Assembly: GCA_002722525.1 (NCBI GenBank)
Contig: PBMJ01000007.1
Span: forward strand, 1 to 7,879
DNA: 7,879 nucleotides
Origin: Acidimicrobiaceae bacterium
GTDB lineage: Bacteria; Actinomycetota; Acidimicrobiia; Acidimicrobiales; UBA8592
Direction of reading: 5' to 3'
Made by a program: the position numbers and the translations under genes. Below, in pieces: positions 1 to 6,853 of this stretch (position 1 is the stretch's first letter; each line of letters opens with the position of its first letter). The notes below the pieces were generated by a model. The model was given only the letters and a program-made list of their open reading frames with translations, was not told the DNA's origin and did no database searches.

Positions 1-1
1 T

Positions 2-412
2 GCTGGTGTTAATGGAGGGTGGGGCCCTCATGCATATGCTGCTGCCAAACATGCCATTGTTGGTTTAACAAAAAATGTTGCAGCTGAACTCTGCAGGCAT
101 GGGATTCGAGTCAATTGCATAGCTCCGGGTTCTACTGCTACGCCCCTTGTAGCGAAGGCGCATCTGGACGACCATGACGCTTTAGATGAATTGGAGGAAG
201 CCCTTGCAAGCAATGCTCCTATCATCGGAAGGCCTGGCAGACCGACCGACGTAGCTAACGCTGCCTTGTATTTAGCATCGGAGGAATCTGGAAACACAAA
301 TGGCCATTGCCTAGTAGTTGATGGTGGACTAACAACAGGATCAAAACCAGACGACCCACCATACTCAACGCCACAGGAATTTTTAAGAGAAGGCGGAAAG
401 TCAGGAATATAG
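2..412 (+). CDS. Short-chain dehydrogenase/reductase, C-terminal part (5' truncated by window)
   Basis: This is the last 136 residues of a classical NAD(P)-dependent SDR, read in frame from base 2 to a TAG at 410-412. The catalytic Tyr-x-x-x-Lys is seen as YAAAK (visible residues 12-16), followed by the usual helix and strand ending in RVNCIAPG (36-43). The conserved C-terminal VVDGG nucleotide-fold/tetramer segment is also present. The cofactor-binding TGxxxGxG half and the catalytic Ser lie upstream of the window. The stretch around GPHAYAAAKHAIVGLTKNVA resembles the ABA2/secoisolariciresinol dehydrogenase-like branch of SDRs, which oxidise secondary alcohols; this is from memory of the family. 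After VVDGG there is a tail of about 29 residues, rich in Pro, Ser and charged residues, longer than usual. It lies 88 bp upstream of an acyl-CoA ligase on the same strand, so co-transcription is possible. The substrate cannot be told. Confidence 0.93.
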   Translation, partial: AGVNGGWGPHAYAAAKHAIVGLTKNVAAELCRHGIRVNCIAPGSTATPLVAKAHLDDHDALDELEEALASNAPIIGRPGRPTDVANAALYLASEESGNTNGHCLVVDGGLTTGSKPDDPPYSTPQEFLREGGKSGI

Positions 413-500
413 GATGATTAAAACTTACTTTTGCACACTGGGAATCACTTTGATTGAGATGAATTTGATTTTCACTGAGAGATCTAGGATCACAAAGTAA

Positions 501-2039
501 GTGAATATAGGTTTAATTCCTAAGAAATGGGCTCGTTTAACTCCTAGTAATGAAGCGGTAATTGATGCCACAAATAATAAGCGAATCTCATATGCCCAAT
601 TTGATTCTCTTATCAACAGACTTGCTAACGGGATGCTGAGCAAGGGACTGGTAAAAGGCGACCGTGTTGCAATCCTGAGCCAAAACTGTATAGAAAATCT
701 TGCTACTTTTTATGCATGCGGACGTATCGGCTTAATAGCCCAACCAATGAATTGGCGACTTTCCATTCCTGAATTGATTCGAATTATCGAAAATGGTTCT
801 CCGAGGATACTTATTTCCCAAGATTCTTTTTCGAAGCAACGATCCGAAATTGTTGGGGGAAACGACTTTATTGAATTCTCATATGAGTTTGGCGTTGACG
901 GAGACGGTAGCTTTGAGGCTCTCGCCAGCGAAAACTCGGAGTTAGAACCGAAAGAGTCTGACCTTGTAGGTAATGACGACCCCTTCCTTATTCTCTACAC
1001 AGGTGGTACAACTGGAGAGTCAAAGGGAGCGCTTCATTCCCACTCATCTGTTTGGCACGGAATGCTGAACCAAACCGTCGCTGAAAGAATAGTTCCTTCA
1101 GACGTTTATATGCTCACCGGACAAATGTTTCACATACCAGTTGTACTGGCTATGAATTATCAAGCGCACGGGTGCCCTCTTGTCTTGATGAATTTTGAAC
1201 CAAAATTGGCTCTTGAATTGATTGAGAAAGAAAAAGTCTCAGCCTTCCTAGGGGTTACAACAATGCTGAACTGGATGATGGCTGAAGAGGGATTTGACGA
1301 TTACGATCTTAGTTCTTTGCGAAATATTCAATATGGCGGTGGACCTATGCCCAGCAGAGTCATTTCAGAGGCTCTAGCAGCTTTCCCCTGCACTCTTATT
1401 CAAGGGTATGGGCAAACGGAAGGTACTACGATGACTTTTCTATCTCAAGAAGACCATATACGGGCCATTGGAGATGGATACCGAGTTGACCGTCTTAGAT
1501 CTTGCGGTAAAGAAGGGTTTGTGACTTCTATCCGAATTGTTGATCAGGAGGGAAACCCAGTTCCCAAGGACGGTAAGACCCCTGGAGAAATCATCGTGAA
1601 ATCTCCAGCCAATATGATTGGCTATTTCGAGCGGCCAGACCTAACAGCAGAAACCATTCGGGACGGGTGGATGTGGACAGGCGATATCGCTACTTGGGAT
1701 GAAGACAGCTATTGTTTTATAGTTGATCGTGCTAAGGACATGATCATTTCCGGTGGTGAGAACATATACTCTGCCCAAGTCGAAGAGGCCATAGCAAAAA
1801 ATGATGCGGTGCTTGAAGTAGCAGTTATAGGTGTGCCTGATGATGAATGGGGAGAATCCGTAAAGGCATTTGTAGTGCTGAAACCTGGTCGAACTTCCAA
1901 CGACACTGAGATTATTCAGACCGCTAAGGAGAATCTTGCAAGTTACCAAAAGCCTAGAAGCGTAGAATTTGTTGATGCATTACCCAAGGCCGCAACAGGG
2001 AAGATACTTAAGCGCGAGCTTCGCAGCAATCATTCCTAG
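501..2039 (+). CDS. Class I adenylate-forming acyl-CoA ligase (AMP-binding), ligase 1
   Basis: This 512-residue enzyme would activate a carboxylic acid with ATP to an acyl-adenylate and then form the CoA thioester, in the cytoplasm. All core motifs are present: P-loop YTGGTTGESKG (166-176), GYGQTEGTT (302-310), the ATP-ribose Asp in TGD (393-395), the hinge region DRAKDMI (409-415), SGGENIY (417-423), and the C-terminal catalytic Lys501 in ATGKILKRELR. Length is normal for the family (about 500-550). The start is GTG at 501. AGGA at 486-489 is a modest ribosome site 11 nt upstream, and the first internal Met (residue 45) would remove conserved N-terminal sequence. The same frame upstream is closed only by a TAA at 498-500. 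It is convergent with ligase 2, 22 bp apart, with no clear terminator between them. The overall look is of a medium/long-chain or aryl acid ligase; specificity is not readable. Confidence 0.95.
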   Translation: MNIGLIPKKWARLTPSNEAVIDATNNKRISYAQFDSLINRLANGMLSKGLVKGDRVAILSQNCIENLATFYACGRIGLIAQPMNWRLSIPELIRIIENGSPRILISQDSFSKQRSEIVGGNDFIEFSYEFGVDGDGSFEALASENSELEPKESDLVGNDDPFLILYTGGTTGESKGALHSHSSVWHGMLNQTVAERIVPSDVYMLTGQMFHIPVVLAMNYQAHGCPLVLMNFEPKLALELIEKEKVSAFLGVTTMLNWMMAEEGFDDYDLSSLRNIQYGGGPMPSRVISEALAAFPCTLIQGYGQTEGTTMTFLSQEDHIRAIGDGYRVDRLRSCGKEGFVTSIRIVDQEGNPVPKDGKTPGEIIVKSPANMIGYFERPDLTAETIRDGWMWTGDIATWDEDSYCFIVDRAKDMIISGGENIYSAQVEEAIAKNDAVLEVAVIGVPDDEWGESVKAFVVLKPGRTSNDTEIIQTAKENLASYQKPRSVEFVDALPKAATGKILKRELRSNHS

Positions 2040-2061
2040 CGCTTTCGATCCCGATAATCCT

Positions 2062-3690
2062 CTATGTTTCAAGTTCTTTTGCAATCATCTCACGTAGTCG
2101 CACTTTTTGAATCTTCGTTGCAGACATTGGCCACTCTGTGATGAATCGAACATGGTGAGGTATTTTGAAACTGGCGATTTTACCTTTGCAGTATTCGGTT
2201 ATCTGATCTTCTGAGAGATCTGCACCGTCTGCGAGCTGTATATACGCAGCAGGTACTTCCATGTACTTTTCGTCAGGAGCCGACACCACCTGTGCCAGAA
2301 CAACCTCAGGGTGCCCAGAGAGAAGGCCCTCAATTTCAGCCGCTGCTACATTCTCTCCACCTACCTTCAGCATATCTTTCAATCTGGACTTGTAAGTCAC
2401 TCTTCCTTCTTCATCGAGTGAACAAATATCTCCAGTTCTAAACCAGCCATCTTCCGTAAATGCAAGTTCGTTCTTTTCTGGGTCTTTGTAGTAGCCCTCA
2501 AAGAGGCAATACCCTCGAACAAGGATTTCGCCAGATTGATCAGGTCCCAAGATTTCATCCGTCTCGATATCTCGAATTTGCACTTCAATTCCGCGAAATG
2601 GTTTTCCGCTCGTCTGAGTTCGTTTCTCAAGGCTGTCATCGACGTCCCCGAAACATGAAACACCGCCACATTCAGTCATTCCATATGCACTTATTTGAGT
2701 AGCATTCGGCATTCTTTCTTGCATAGACGCAAGCATTTTCGCCGGACCGACATTATTTACAAGGCGAATTTTCAATTTATCTGGATCATAGTTTGGGTGA
2801 TTAAGTAAGGCTTCCGTGATTGTTGGAAAACTTGCGAAATTGACCGTAGCCTTTTCTCTTTCCATATATTCGATCGCTAACCCTGGCTCGAAATATTCCA
2901 TAGTTAAGAGCGCAGCACCGGCATCCATACATGCAAGAAGAGGAAGAACGAAACTCATGTGAAACATTGGCAATGGATCCCACATGCGATCGTCCCTGCC
3001 TAGAAAGAACCTAGTTCTTCCCGCTTCAAGCGCAGGCCTAACGAGTGCCTCATGAGAAATTGGGCAACCCTTTGGCATAGCTGTGGTTCCAGATGTGTAC
3101 ATCATCATGGCAATATCACGCGTAGCAATCCGAGATCGAGACAGTTCAACTGCAGCTTCAGTCGTACCTGATGCCATTTCTTCAAATGATTCTTGACCCA
3201 TCATCCCAGTTGGCGAACGCTCACCAAAAAGGACAATATTCTTTAGTAAAGGTGCATCATCCATATTCAACTCAGTCGCATCCTCTTGACCAGCAAGATT
3301 AGGAAAAGCTTCATCAAGGAGGGTTACGAAATCTACATGCTCAACGATCCGATCGGTTGTAAATAGGATTTTGATATCTGCGTTTTTAATAACGTAGTTT
3401 AATTCTAGAGCTTTATAGCGGGCGTTAATTGGGACAGGCCAGGCCCCCAATAATTGCGAACCGAGAAAAATATCTACAAATTCTTGACAGTTAGACATAA
3501 GAATTCCGACATGGTCTCCTTTACCGATATCTAATGCTGCTAGCGAGCGCGCTGACATCACTGCCCGGTCATACAGTTCCGAGTATGTGATATCAAGATC
3601 TGGAAAGAGAATAGCCTTATCATCTCCCGCTCTATTTACTGCACGCACCAGCAAGTCTGGAACCGTATAAACGTCTGCAATTTGAGTCAT
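2062..3690 (-). CDS. Class I adenylate-forming acyl-CoA ligase (AMP-binding), ligase 2
   Basis: This is a 542-residue acyl-CoA synthetase of the AMP-binding superfamily. It has P-loop YTSGTTAMPKG (198-208), AYGMTE (335-340), TGD (419-421), hinge SRLKDM (435-440), VGGENVAAAEIE (443-454) and a C-terminal motif SATKIQKVRLRE with the probable catalytic Lys526. That last motif lacks the Gly that usually precedes the Lys (TGK), which also happens in some CaiC/FadD-like ligases. The open frame runs on to 3768, but I place the start at ATG 3690. It has a good AAGGAT ribosome site, its N-terminus begins like the family (VPDLLVRAVNRAGDDKAI), and the longer version would overlap the divergent SnoaL-like gene. 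It is not a recent duplicate of ligase 1: the two differ throughout, including the P-loop, the TE motif and the linker at 135-190. Substrate unknown. Confidence 0.94.
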   Translation of the reverse strand: MTQIADVYTVPDLLVRAVNRAGDDKAILFPDLDITYSELYDRAVMSARSLAALDIGKGDHVGILMSNCQEFVDIFLGSQLLGAWPVPINARYKALELNYVIKNADIKILFTTDRIVEHVDFVTLLDEAFPNLAGQEDATELNMDDAPLLKNIVLFGERSPTGMMGQESFEEMASGTTEAAVELSRSRIATRDIAMMMYTSGTTAMPKGCPISHEALVRPALEAGRTRFFLGRDDRMWDPLPMFHMSFVLPLLACMDAGAALLTMEYFEPGLAIEYMEREKATVNFASFPTITEALLNHPNYDPDKLKIRLVNNVGPAKMLASMQERMPNATQISAYGMTECGGVSCFGDVDDSLEKRTQTSGKPFRGIEVQIRDIETDEILGPDQSGEILVRGYCLFEGYYKDPEKNELAFTEDGWFRTGDICSLDEEGRVTYKSRLKDMLKVGGENVAAAEIEGLLSGHPEVVLAQVVSAPDEKYMEVPAAYIQLADGADLSEDQITEYCKGKIASFKIPHHVRFITEWPMSATKIQKVRLREMIAKELET

Positions 3691-3694
3691 AGCA

Positions 3695-3700
3695 ATCCTT
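3695..3700 (-). promoter_or_regulatory. Ribosome binding site deciding the start of ligase 2
   Basis: AAGGAT on the minus strand ends about 5 nt before ATG 3690. It supports this start over the GTG at 3768, which would add 26 residues that are not family-like and overlap the opposite gene. Confidence 0.65.
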
Positions 3701-3739
3701 AATCTTGCAAGATAGAAAAACCACCGGCAAGCTAGATGT

Positions 3740-4096
3740 ATGGAAAACGAAGCAGCCCACCGGACCACTTCAGAAGTAGCTGAAAATCATATTAGTGCAG
3801 TTTTGGGTGGAGATCCCAAGCTGATGGCGGACGACTACGCCGAGCACGCGATTCTTGTACGAGATAGCACTACTTATAGAGGAAAAGGCAAGATACAAGA
3901 ATACTTTCGCACCGTCCCTAAGCGTTTAGGTTCCGCTCAGATATTTTTTGACAAATTAATTATCGAAGGAGAGAAAGCAACCTTCTTCTGGCGAATGGTT
4001 GGCGACACACTTATCGCATCAGGACAAGATATTTTAACCATCCAAAACGGAGAGATCATACATCAGGTCGTGCACCTCGATTCTCAGGACTTTTGA
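3740..4096 (+). CDS. SnoaL-like / NTF2-like fold protein
   Basis: This is a 118-residue soluble protein with the pattern of the SnoaL-like/NTF2 superfamily. It has an N-terminal helix (about 10-22, VAENHISAVLGGD), then LMADDYAEHAILV (28-40) where the family often has a 'D.ya.da' cavity segment. RGKGKIQEYF (47-56) follows, then alternating strands to the end (IIHQVVHLDS). The fold includes polyketide cyclases, ketosteroid isomerase-type isomerases, limonene epoxide hydrolase-like enzymes and non-catalytic proteins, so the reaction cannot be named. Asp32 and His36 are plausible pocket residues by position only. The start at ATG 3740 has no clear Shine-Dalgarno sequence; another ATG at 3736 is out of frame. 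The gene is divergent from ligase 2 (49 bp) and converges on the CMD-like gene (15 bp). Its position between ligase and dehydrogenase genes suggests a role in the same catabolic pathway, which is inference. Confidence 0.82.
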   Translation: MENEAAHRTTSEVAENHISAVLGGDPKLMADDYAEHAILVRDSTTYRGKGKIQEYFRTVPKRLGSAQIFFDKLIIEGEKATFFWRMVGDTLIASGQDILTIQNGEIIHQVVHLDSQDF

Positions 4097-4121
4097 GACT
4101 ATCTAAAGAAGTTAGTCTCGA
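4093..4121. terminator. Stem-loop shared by two convergent genes (possible bidirectional transcript end)
   Basis: GAGACTA (4095-4101) pairs perfectly with TAGTCTC (4113-4119). The stem can extend outward by a G-T pair and an A-T pair (4093-4121) and inward by two pairs across one mismatch, leaving a loop of about 5 nt. It contains the TGA of the SnoaL-like gene (4094-4096) and the stop of the CMD-like gene (4112-4114, minus strand). There is no U-tract on either strand, so it is not a canonical intrinsic terminator. The symmetry and position suggest transcript 3'-end formation or protection for both genes. Confidence 0.4.
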
Positions 4122-4834
4122 CCTTCCATAATTCCATCTGCACCTGGAAGCCACGATGCGACTCCTGATACAGGTAGTGCACAGATAACCGATTCAACTA
4201 TTTCGGCTTCACTTGCTCCAGCATTTCTAGCGCCATTCGCATGAACATTCACAAAACGCGAAGAGAATTCAGCGGCGTTTACTGTGCAAAGAAGCAGTTC
4301 GACGTGTTTAGCATCAAGTAAATTCTCAGCTAAAGAGAATTCTCGCATAAGAACGTATCCTTCAAGTGCCCTTGGAGCTTCTTCGGCCATAAGCTGCACG
4401 TAAGTTGGAATGAATCCGAAATAGCCTTCGAAGTACTCCAAACACGCATCTTTGTCTAATTCAAAATTTGGAGAAGGTTCTTTCGGATCTCCGATCTCTT
4501 CCCCATAAAGATCATTCACAGCAGTAGTAAACTTTGCGTAAACACTCTCACCTCTACTGATAAGCACTGTTAATGCAGCCCCACGAGCGTCATTTAGCGA
4601 CAATCCTAGATCTTTCGAACGGCCAAGTTCTTTCGTAAGTAGTGAGTCGTGCCCCTTAACTGCAGCTGCAGCTGCCATATATAGCGCCTTAGCCCAAGCA
4701 GGAACAGCGCCGTCACGATCTGTCACATCTCGAACTCTCGCATAACCTTCCGCGAACTTGTGCGACATCGCAGCAACCTCACCGGATAAAAGAACATCAC
4801 TTCCTAAAGTATTGTGGTCAGAATTTGTAGACAT
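4112..4834 (-). CDS. Carboxymuconolactone decarboxylase/AhpD-like protein, tandem-domain, lacking redox cysteines
   Basis: This 240-residue, mostly helical protein appears to have two CMD/AhpD-like halves. Half 1 spans about residues 44-97 (VPAWAKALYMAAAAAVKG ... DARGAALTVLISRG). Half 2 spans about 135-228, with the characteristic run LLDAKHVELLLCTVNAA, then VHANGARNAGASEAEIVESV. In AhpD-type members a Cys-x-x-Cys-x-x-x-His sits before this helix. Here His198 is kept but the two Cys positions are Ser191 and Phe194, so thiol peroxidase activity is unlikely. A lactone, decarboxylation or hydratase-like role, or a non-catalytic role, remains possible. The start is ATG 4834 with AGGGGG just upstream; the open frame also begins at TTG 4849, which would overlap the SDR stop. 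It is the last gene of the dehydrogenase-SDR unit, 11 bp after the SDR, so it probably belongs to the same pathway. Family assignment is by pattern only. Confidence 0.75.
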   Translation of the reverse strand: MSTNSDHNTLGSDVLLSGEVAAMSHKFAEGYARVRDVTDRDGAVPAWAKALYMAAAAAVKGHDSLLTKELGRSKDLGLSLNDARGAALTVLISRGESVYAKFTTAVNDLYGEEIGDPKEPSPNFELDKDACLEYFEGYFGFIPTYVQLMAEEAPRALEGYVLMREFSLAENLLDAKHVELLLCTVNAAEFSSRFVNVHANGARNAGASEAEIVESVICALPVSGVASWLPGADGIMEGRD

Positions 4835-4838
4835 ATTT

Positions 4839-4844
4839 CCCCCT
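4839..4844 (-). promoter_or_regulatory. Ribosome binding site deciding the start of the CMD-like gene
   Basis: AGGGGG on the minus strand lies 4 nt before ATG 4834, inside the 11 bp gap after the SDR stop codon. It favours ATG 4834 over TTG 4849, for which this site would already lie inside the coding region. Confidence 0.55.
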
Positions 4845-4845
4845 A

Positions 4846-5598
4846 TCAAAGAGAGTTTACTTCACCACCATCGGCAACGAAACACGAACCCGTTACGAAT
4901 CCAGATTTACTAGAAACAAGATAGGAAACTAAAGCTCCAATCTCGGACGGTTCACCCATTCGCCGAAGCGGAATTTTTCTTAAACGTGCATCTAGAGTTT
5001 TATCATCCTGCAAAACTGCTGATTGGGCATCGGTTACGAATGCTCCGGGTGCAACAGTATTGACTCTGATCCCAAAACGAGCCCACTCAGCTGCAAGCGC
5101 TTCCGTCAATCTCATCATCGCGCCTTTGGAAGCGGAATAACCAACAAGCAAAGCCTTGCCTTTAAGGCCAGAGGTCGATGCGATATTTACGATCGAACCT
5201 TCAATTCCACTTTCAATAAAGTATTTCGCAGCTTCCCTAGCAAGAATCGCGGGAGCAAAGACATTTACCGCAAAAGTCTTTTCCATAATTTCTATGTCCG
5301 TCTCAACAAACTTTCCAGCAGGAGCAATTCCAGCATTGTTCACCACTGCAGACAAAGACCCAAAAGTTTCAAGAGCAAAATCAACTAGCGCTTGTACCTC
5401 GTTATGATTTTCCATATCTGCGACACAAACAGCTATTCGCTCAGAAGCATATTTGGAGATTTCTTTAAGCGCACTTTCTGACCTTGCAGCAGCAATTACA
5501 GATGCTCCTTCATCGACAAGATCTTTTACTATCGCCTCACCGAGCCCTCTACTAGCACCGGTAACGATGACCACCTTATCTGCAAGGTTAAGATCCAT
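4846..5598 (-). CDS. Short-chain dehydrogenase/reductase (complete)
   Basis: This is a 250-residue classical SDR, of typical length, that oxidises an alcohol or reduces a ketone with NAD(P). It shows the nucleotide-binding TGASRGLG (13-20), Asp62 in the VADM adenine-ring segment, NNAG (87-90), Asn112 in AVNVF, Ser141 in NIASTSG, and Tyr154/Lys158 in YSASK. TVAPGAFVTD (181-190) and the terminal VADGG follow. Arg17 after the first Gly-Ala-Ser and the AAARS segment at 36-40 could favour NADP, but this is a weak guess. The start is ATG 5598 with AAGGAG 7 nt upstream; TTG 5604 in the same frame is less likely. The start lies inside the 3' end of the acyl-CoA dehydrogenase gene (11 bp overlap), implying translational coupling. 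The natural reading is a 3-hydroxyacyl-CoA dehydrogenase-like or ring-hydroxyl step after the dehydrogenase, but a FabG-like role cannot be excluded. Confidence 0.95.
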   Translation of the reverse strand: MDLNLADKVVIVTGASRGLGEAIVKDLVDEGASVIAAARSESALKEISKYASERIAVCVADMENHNEVQALVDFALETFGSLSAVVNNAGIAPAGKFVETDIEIMEKTFAVNVFAPAILAREAAKYFIESGIEGSIVNIASTSGLKGKALLVGYSASKGAMMRLTEALAAEWARFGIRVNTVAPGAFVTDAQSAVLQDDKTLDARLRKIPLRRMGEPSEIGALVSYLVSSKSGFVTGSCFVADGGEVNSL

Positions 5599-6733
5599 CC
5601 CCAAGCTCCTTCACAAGTCGTGATGCAATACCCAATCGCAAAACTTCTGAGGCCCCTTCGTATACTCGCATTGGGCGCGCCTGCCTGTAATATTTTTCGA
5701 TTTTCGAACCTCTAATTAAACCCCAACGCCCCATAGACTGCACGCACCTATCAACCACTCTTGTGGCAGCTTCGGTTGCTGTTAGTTTTGCCAGAGAGGA
5801 GCGATCCAAGTTTCCTTCCGGATCATCTGCCGCCATTGCAGCAGTTTGATAAGTCAGCAGCCGTGATGACTCTAGATCAGACCATGAATCGGCTAACAGA
5901 GTCGCAACCGGGCCATGTTTAGCCAGCGGTCTTCCGAATTGCTCTCGCCCAGAACAATGACGAACCGCTTCTTCAAGAGCTCCTTGCATCAAACCAACAG
6001 CAGCTCCAGCAACAGAAATTCGAAACACAGAAAGAGTAGCCAACACATGACGAAACGCTGCACCGGGCTCCCCCAACCTTGAAGATTCCGGGAGGACAAC
6101 ATTGTCAAACGACAGCTCACCCAGAACATGTGGAGCAATAATTTCGGGAGAGGGCGAAACCGTTAACCCCTCGACATCCGCAGGAACAAGAAACAACGAG
6201 TACCCATCTCCTTCTTTCGCTAGCGTCGTATAGAAAGAGGCCGAACCGGCGTTAGAAATGAACGATTTTGCCCCAGTTAAGATCAAGCCGTCATTTGTCG
6301 ATTCAGCTTTTGTATTGATCCCCTTAAGGTCAGATCCAGCTATAGGTTCGGTCAAAGCAAGTGCTGCCAATGCATCACCTTTTCCTACTGCAGGAAGCCA
6401 CTCTTCTTTTTGCGACTCAGAACCGGCACGAGAAATCGCGTAACTTCCAATGCCCTGCAACGCAAATAGCGAATCTAAATGAGACGAGGTCTTCATAAAA
6501 ACCTCACGAGCTAGACACACCGCAAGAGGATCTACTTCATCGAACCTTCCACCGTAAGCAGCAGGAACCATAAGATTCGAAAGGCCACTTGAGCGGAAAG
6601 CATCTAACGTAGGAGCGTGCATTACGCTTGATTCATCAGCTTCGATCGAGAAAGGTTCGACCTCGTTAGATAGCGCTCGGCATTCATCAATCATTTGTTT
6701 ATGATCAGAGCTTATTTCGATTGGTAATGACAC
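5588..6733 (-). CDS. Acyl-CoA dehydrogenase (FAD-dependent)
   Basis: This 381-residue flavoenzyme introduces an alpha,beta double bond into an acyl-CoA, passing electrons to electron-transfer flavoprotein. Order of features: N-terminal helical domain (1-120); LTEPIAGSD (127-135) and SFISNAG (157-163) of the middle beta domain, which contact FAD and substrate; GREQFGRPL (262-270) of the C-terminal helical domain; RPMRVYEGASEVLRLGIASR (353-372), where Glu359 sits at the position of the catalytic base of MCAD/SCAD-type enzymes. Length is normal (about 380). The start is GTG 6733, preceded by a strong GGAGG only 4 nt away; the next Met (14) would shorten the first helix. It heads the unit with SDR and CMD-like genes and is divergent from the HDO-like gene. 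The presence of Glu suggests true dehydrogenase activity rather than a degenerate homologue. Chain length or ring specificity is not readable. Confidence 0.96.
   Translation of the reverse strand: MSLPIEISSDHKQMIDECRALSNEVEPFSIEADESSVMHAPTLDAFRSSGLSNLMVPAAYGGRFDEVDPLAVCLAREVFMKTSSHLDSLFALQGIGSYAISRAGSESQKEEWLPAVGKGDALAALALTEPIAGSDLKGINTKAESTNDGLILTGAKSFISNAGSASFYTTLAKEGDGYSLFLVPADVEGLTVSPSPEIIAPHVLGELSFDNVVLPESSRLGEPGAAFRHVLATLSVFRISVAGAAVGLMQGALEEAVRHCSGREQFGRPLAKHGPVATLLADSWSDLESSRLLTYQTAAMAADDPEGNLDRSSLAKLTATEAATRVVDRCVQSMGRWGLIRGSKIEKYYRQARPMRVYEGASEVLRLGIASRLVKELGDGS
5606..5611 (-). promoter_or_regulatory. Ribosome binding site deciding the SDR start inside the upstream gene
   Basis: AAGGAG on the minus strand lies 7 nt before ATG 5598, entirely within the coding sequence of the acyl-CoA dehydrogenase. 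It supports ATG 5598 over TTG 5604 and points to coupled translation. Confidence 0.7.
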
Positions 6734-6737
6734 CTAA

Positions 6738-6742
6738 CCTCC
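6738..6742 (-). promoter_or_regulatory. Ribosome binding site of the acyl-CoA dehydrogenase
   Basis: GGAGG on the minus strand is 4 nt from GTG 6733. The close spacing is at the short end, but it is the only strong site near the N-terminus and supports the GTG start. Confidence 0.6.
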
Positions 6743-6846
6743 AGTCAATCACGTCAGCCTTGATATGTTACTTGCATTATCGGCGAAGAGGAAGTGAACT
6801 TACATAATGACAGGATGAAATCTCCAAGGTACACTGTTTAAACGCC

Positions 6847-6853
6847 AAGGAGG
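6847..6853 (+). promoter_or_regulatory. Strong Shine-Dalgarno of the HDO-like gene
   Basis: AAGGAGG with 8 nt to ATG 6862 is a near-perfect ribosome site, the strongest in the window, and fixes the start. It is also exactly complementary to CCTCCTT at 7605-7611, just before the cupin start. Confidence 0.8.

Noticed and set aside
2040..2061. Terminator between the convergent ligases
   Set aside because: The 22 bp gap and its flanks show no stem of useful length and no T-run; only the 6 bp self-complementary AGCGCT is present.
2397..2983. ORFs of 60-90 codons in other frames within ligase 2
   Set aside because: They overlap a ligase with all core motifs and show low-complexity, unfamily-like products.
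3691..3768. 26-residue N-terminal extension of ligase 2 starting at GTG 3768
   Set aside because: It overlaps the divergent SnoaL-like gene, does not look like the family N-terminus, and ATG 3690 has a well placed AAGGAT site.
5023..5407. Plus-strand ORFs of 121 and 83 codons opposite the SDR
   Set aside because: They are shadows of an SDR with all catalytic motifs on the other strand.
6772..6808. Full sigma-70 promoter with TTGCAT (6772-6777) and CATAAT (6803-6808)
   Set aside because: The 25 bp spacing is far from 16-18 bp, so only the -10 candidate is kept, at low confidence.
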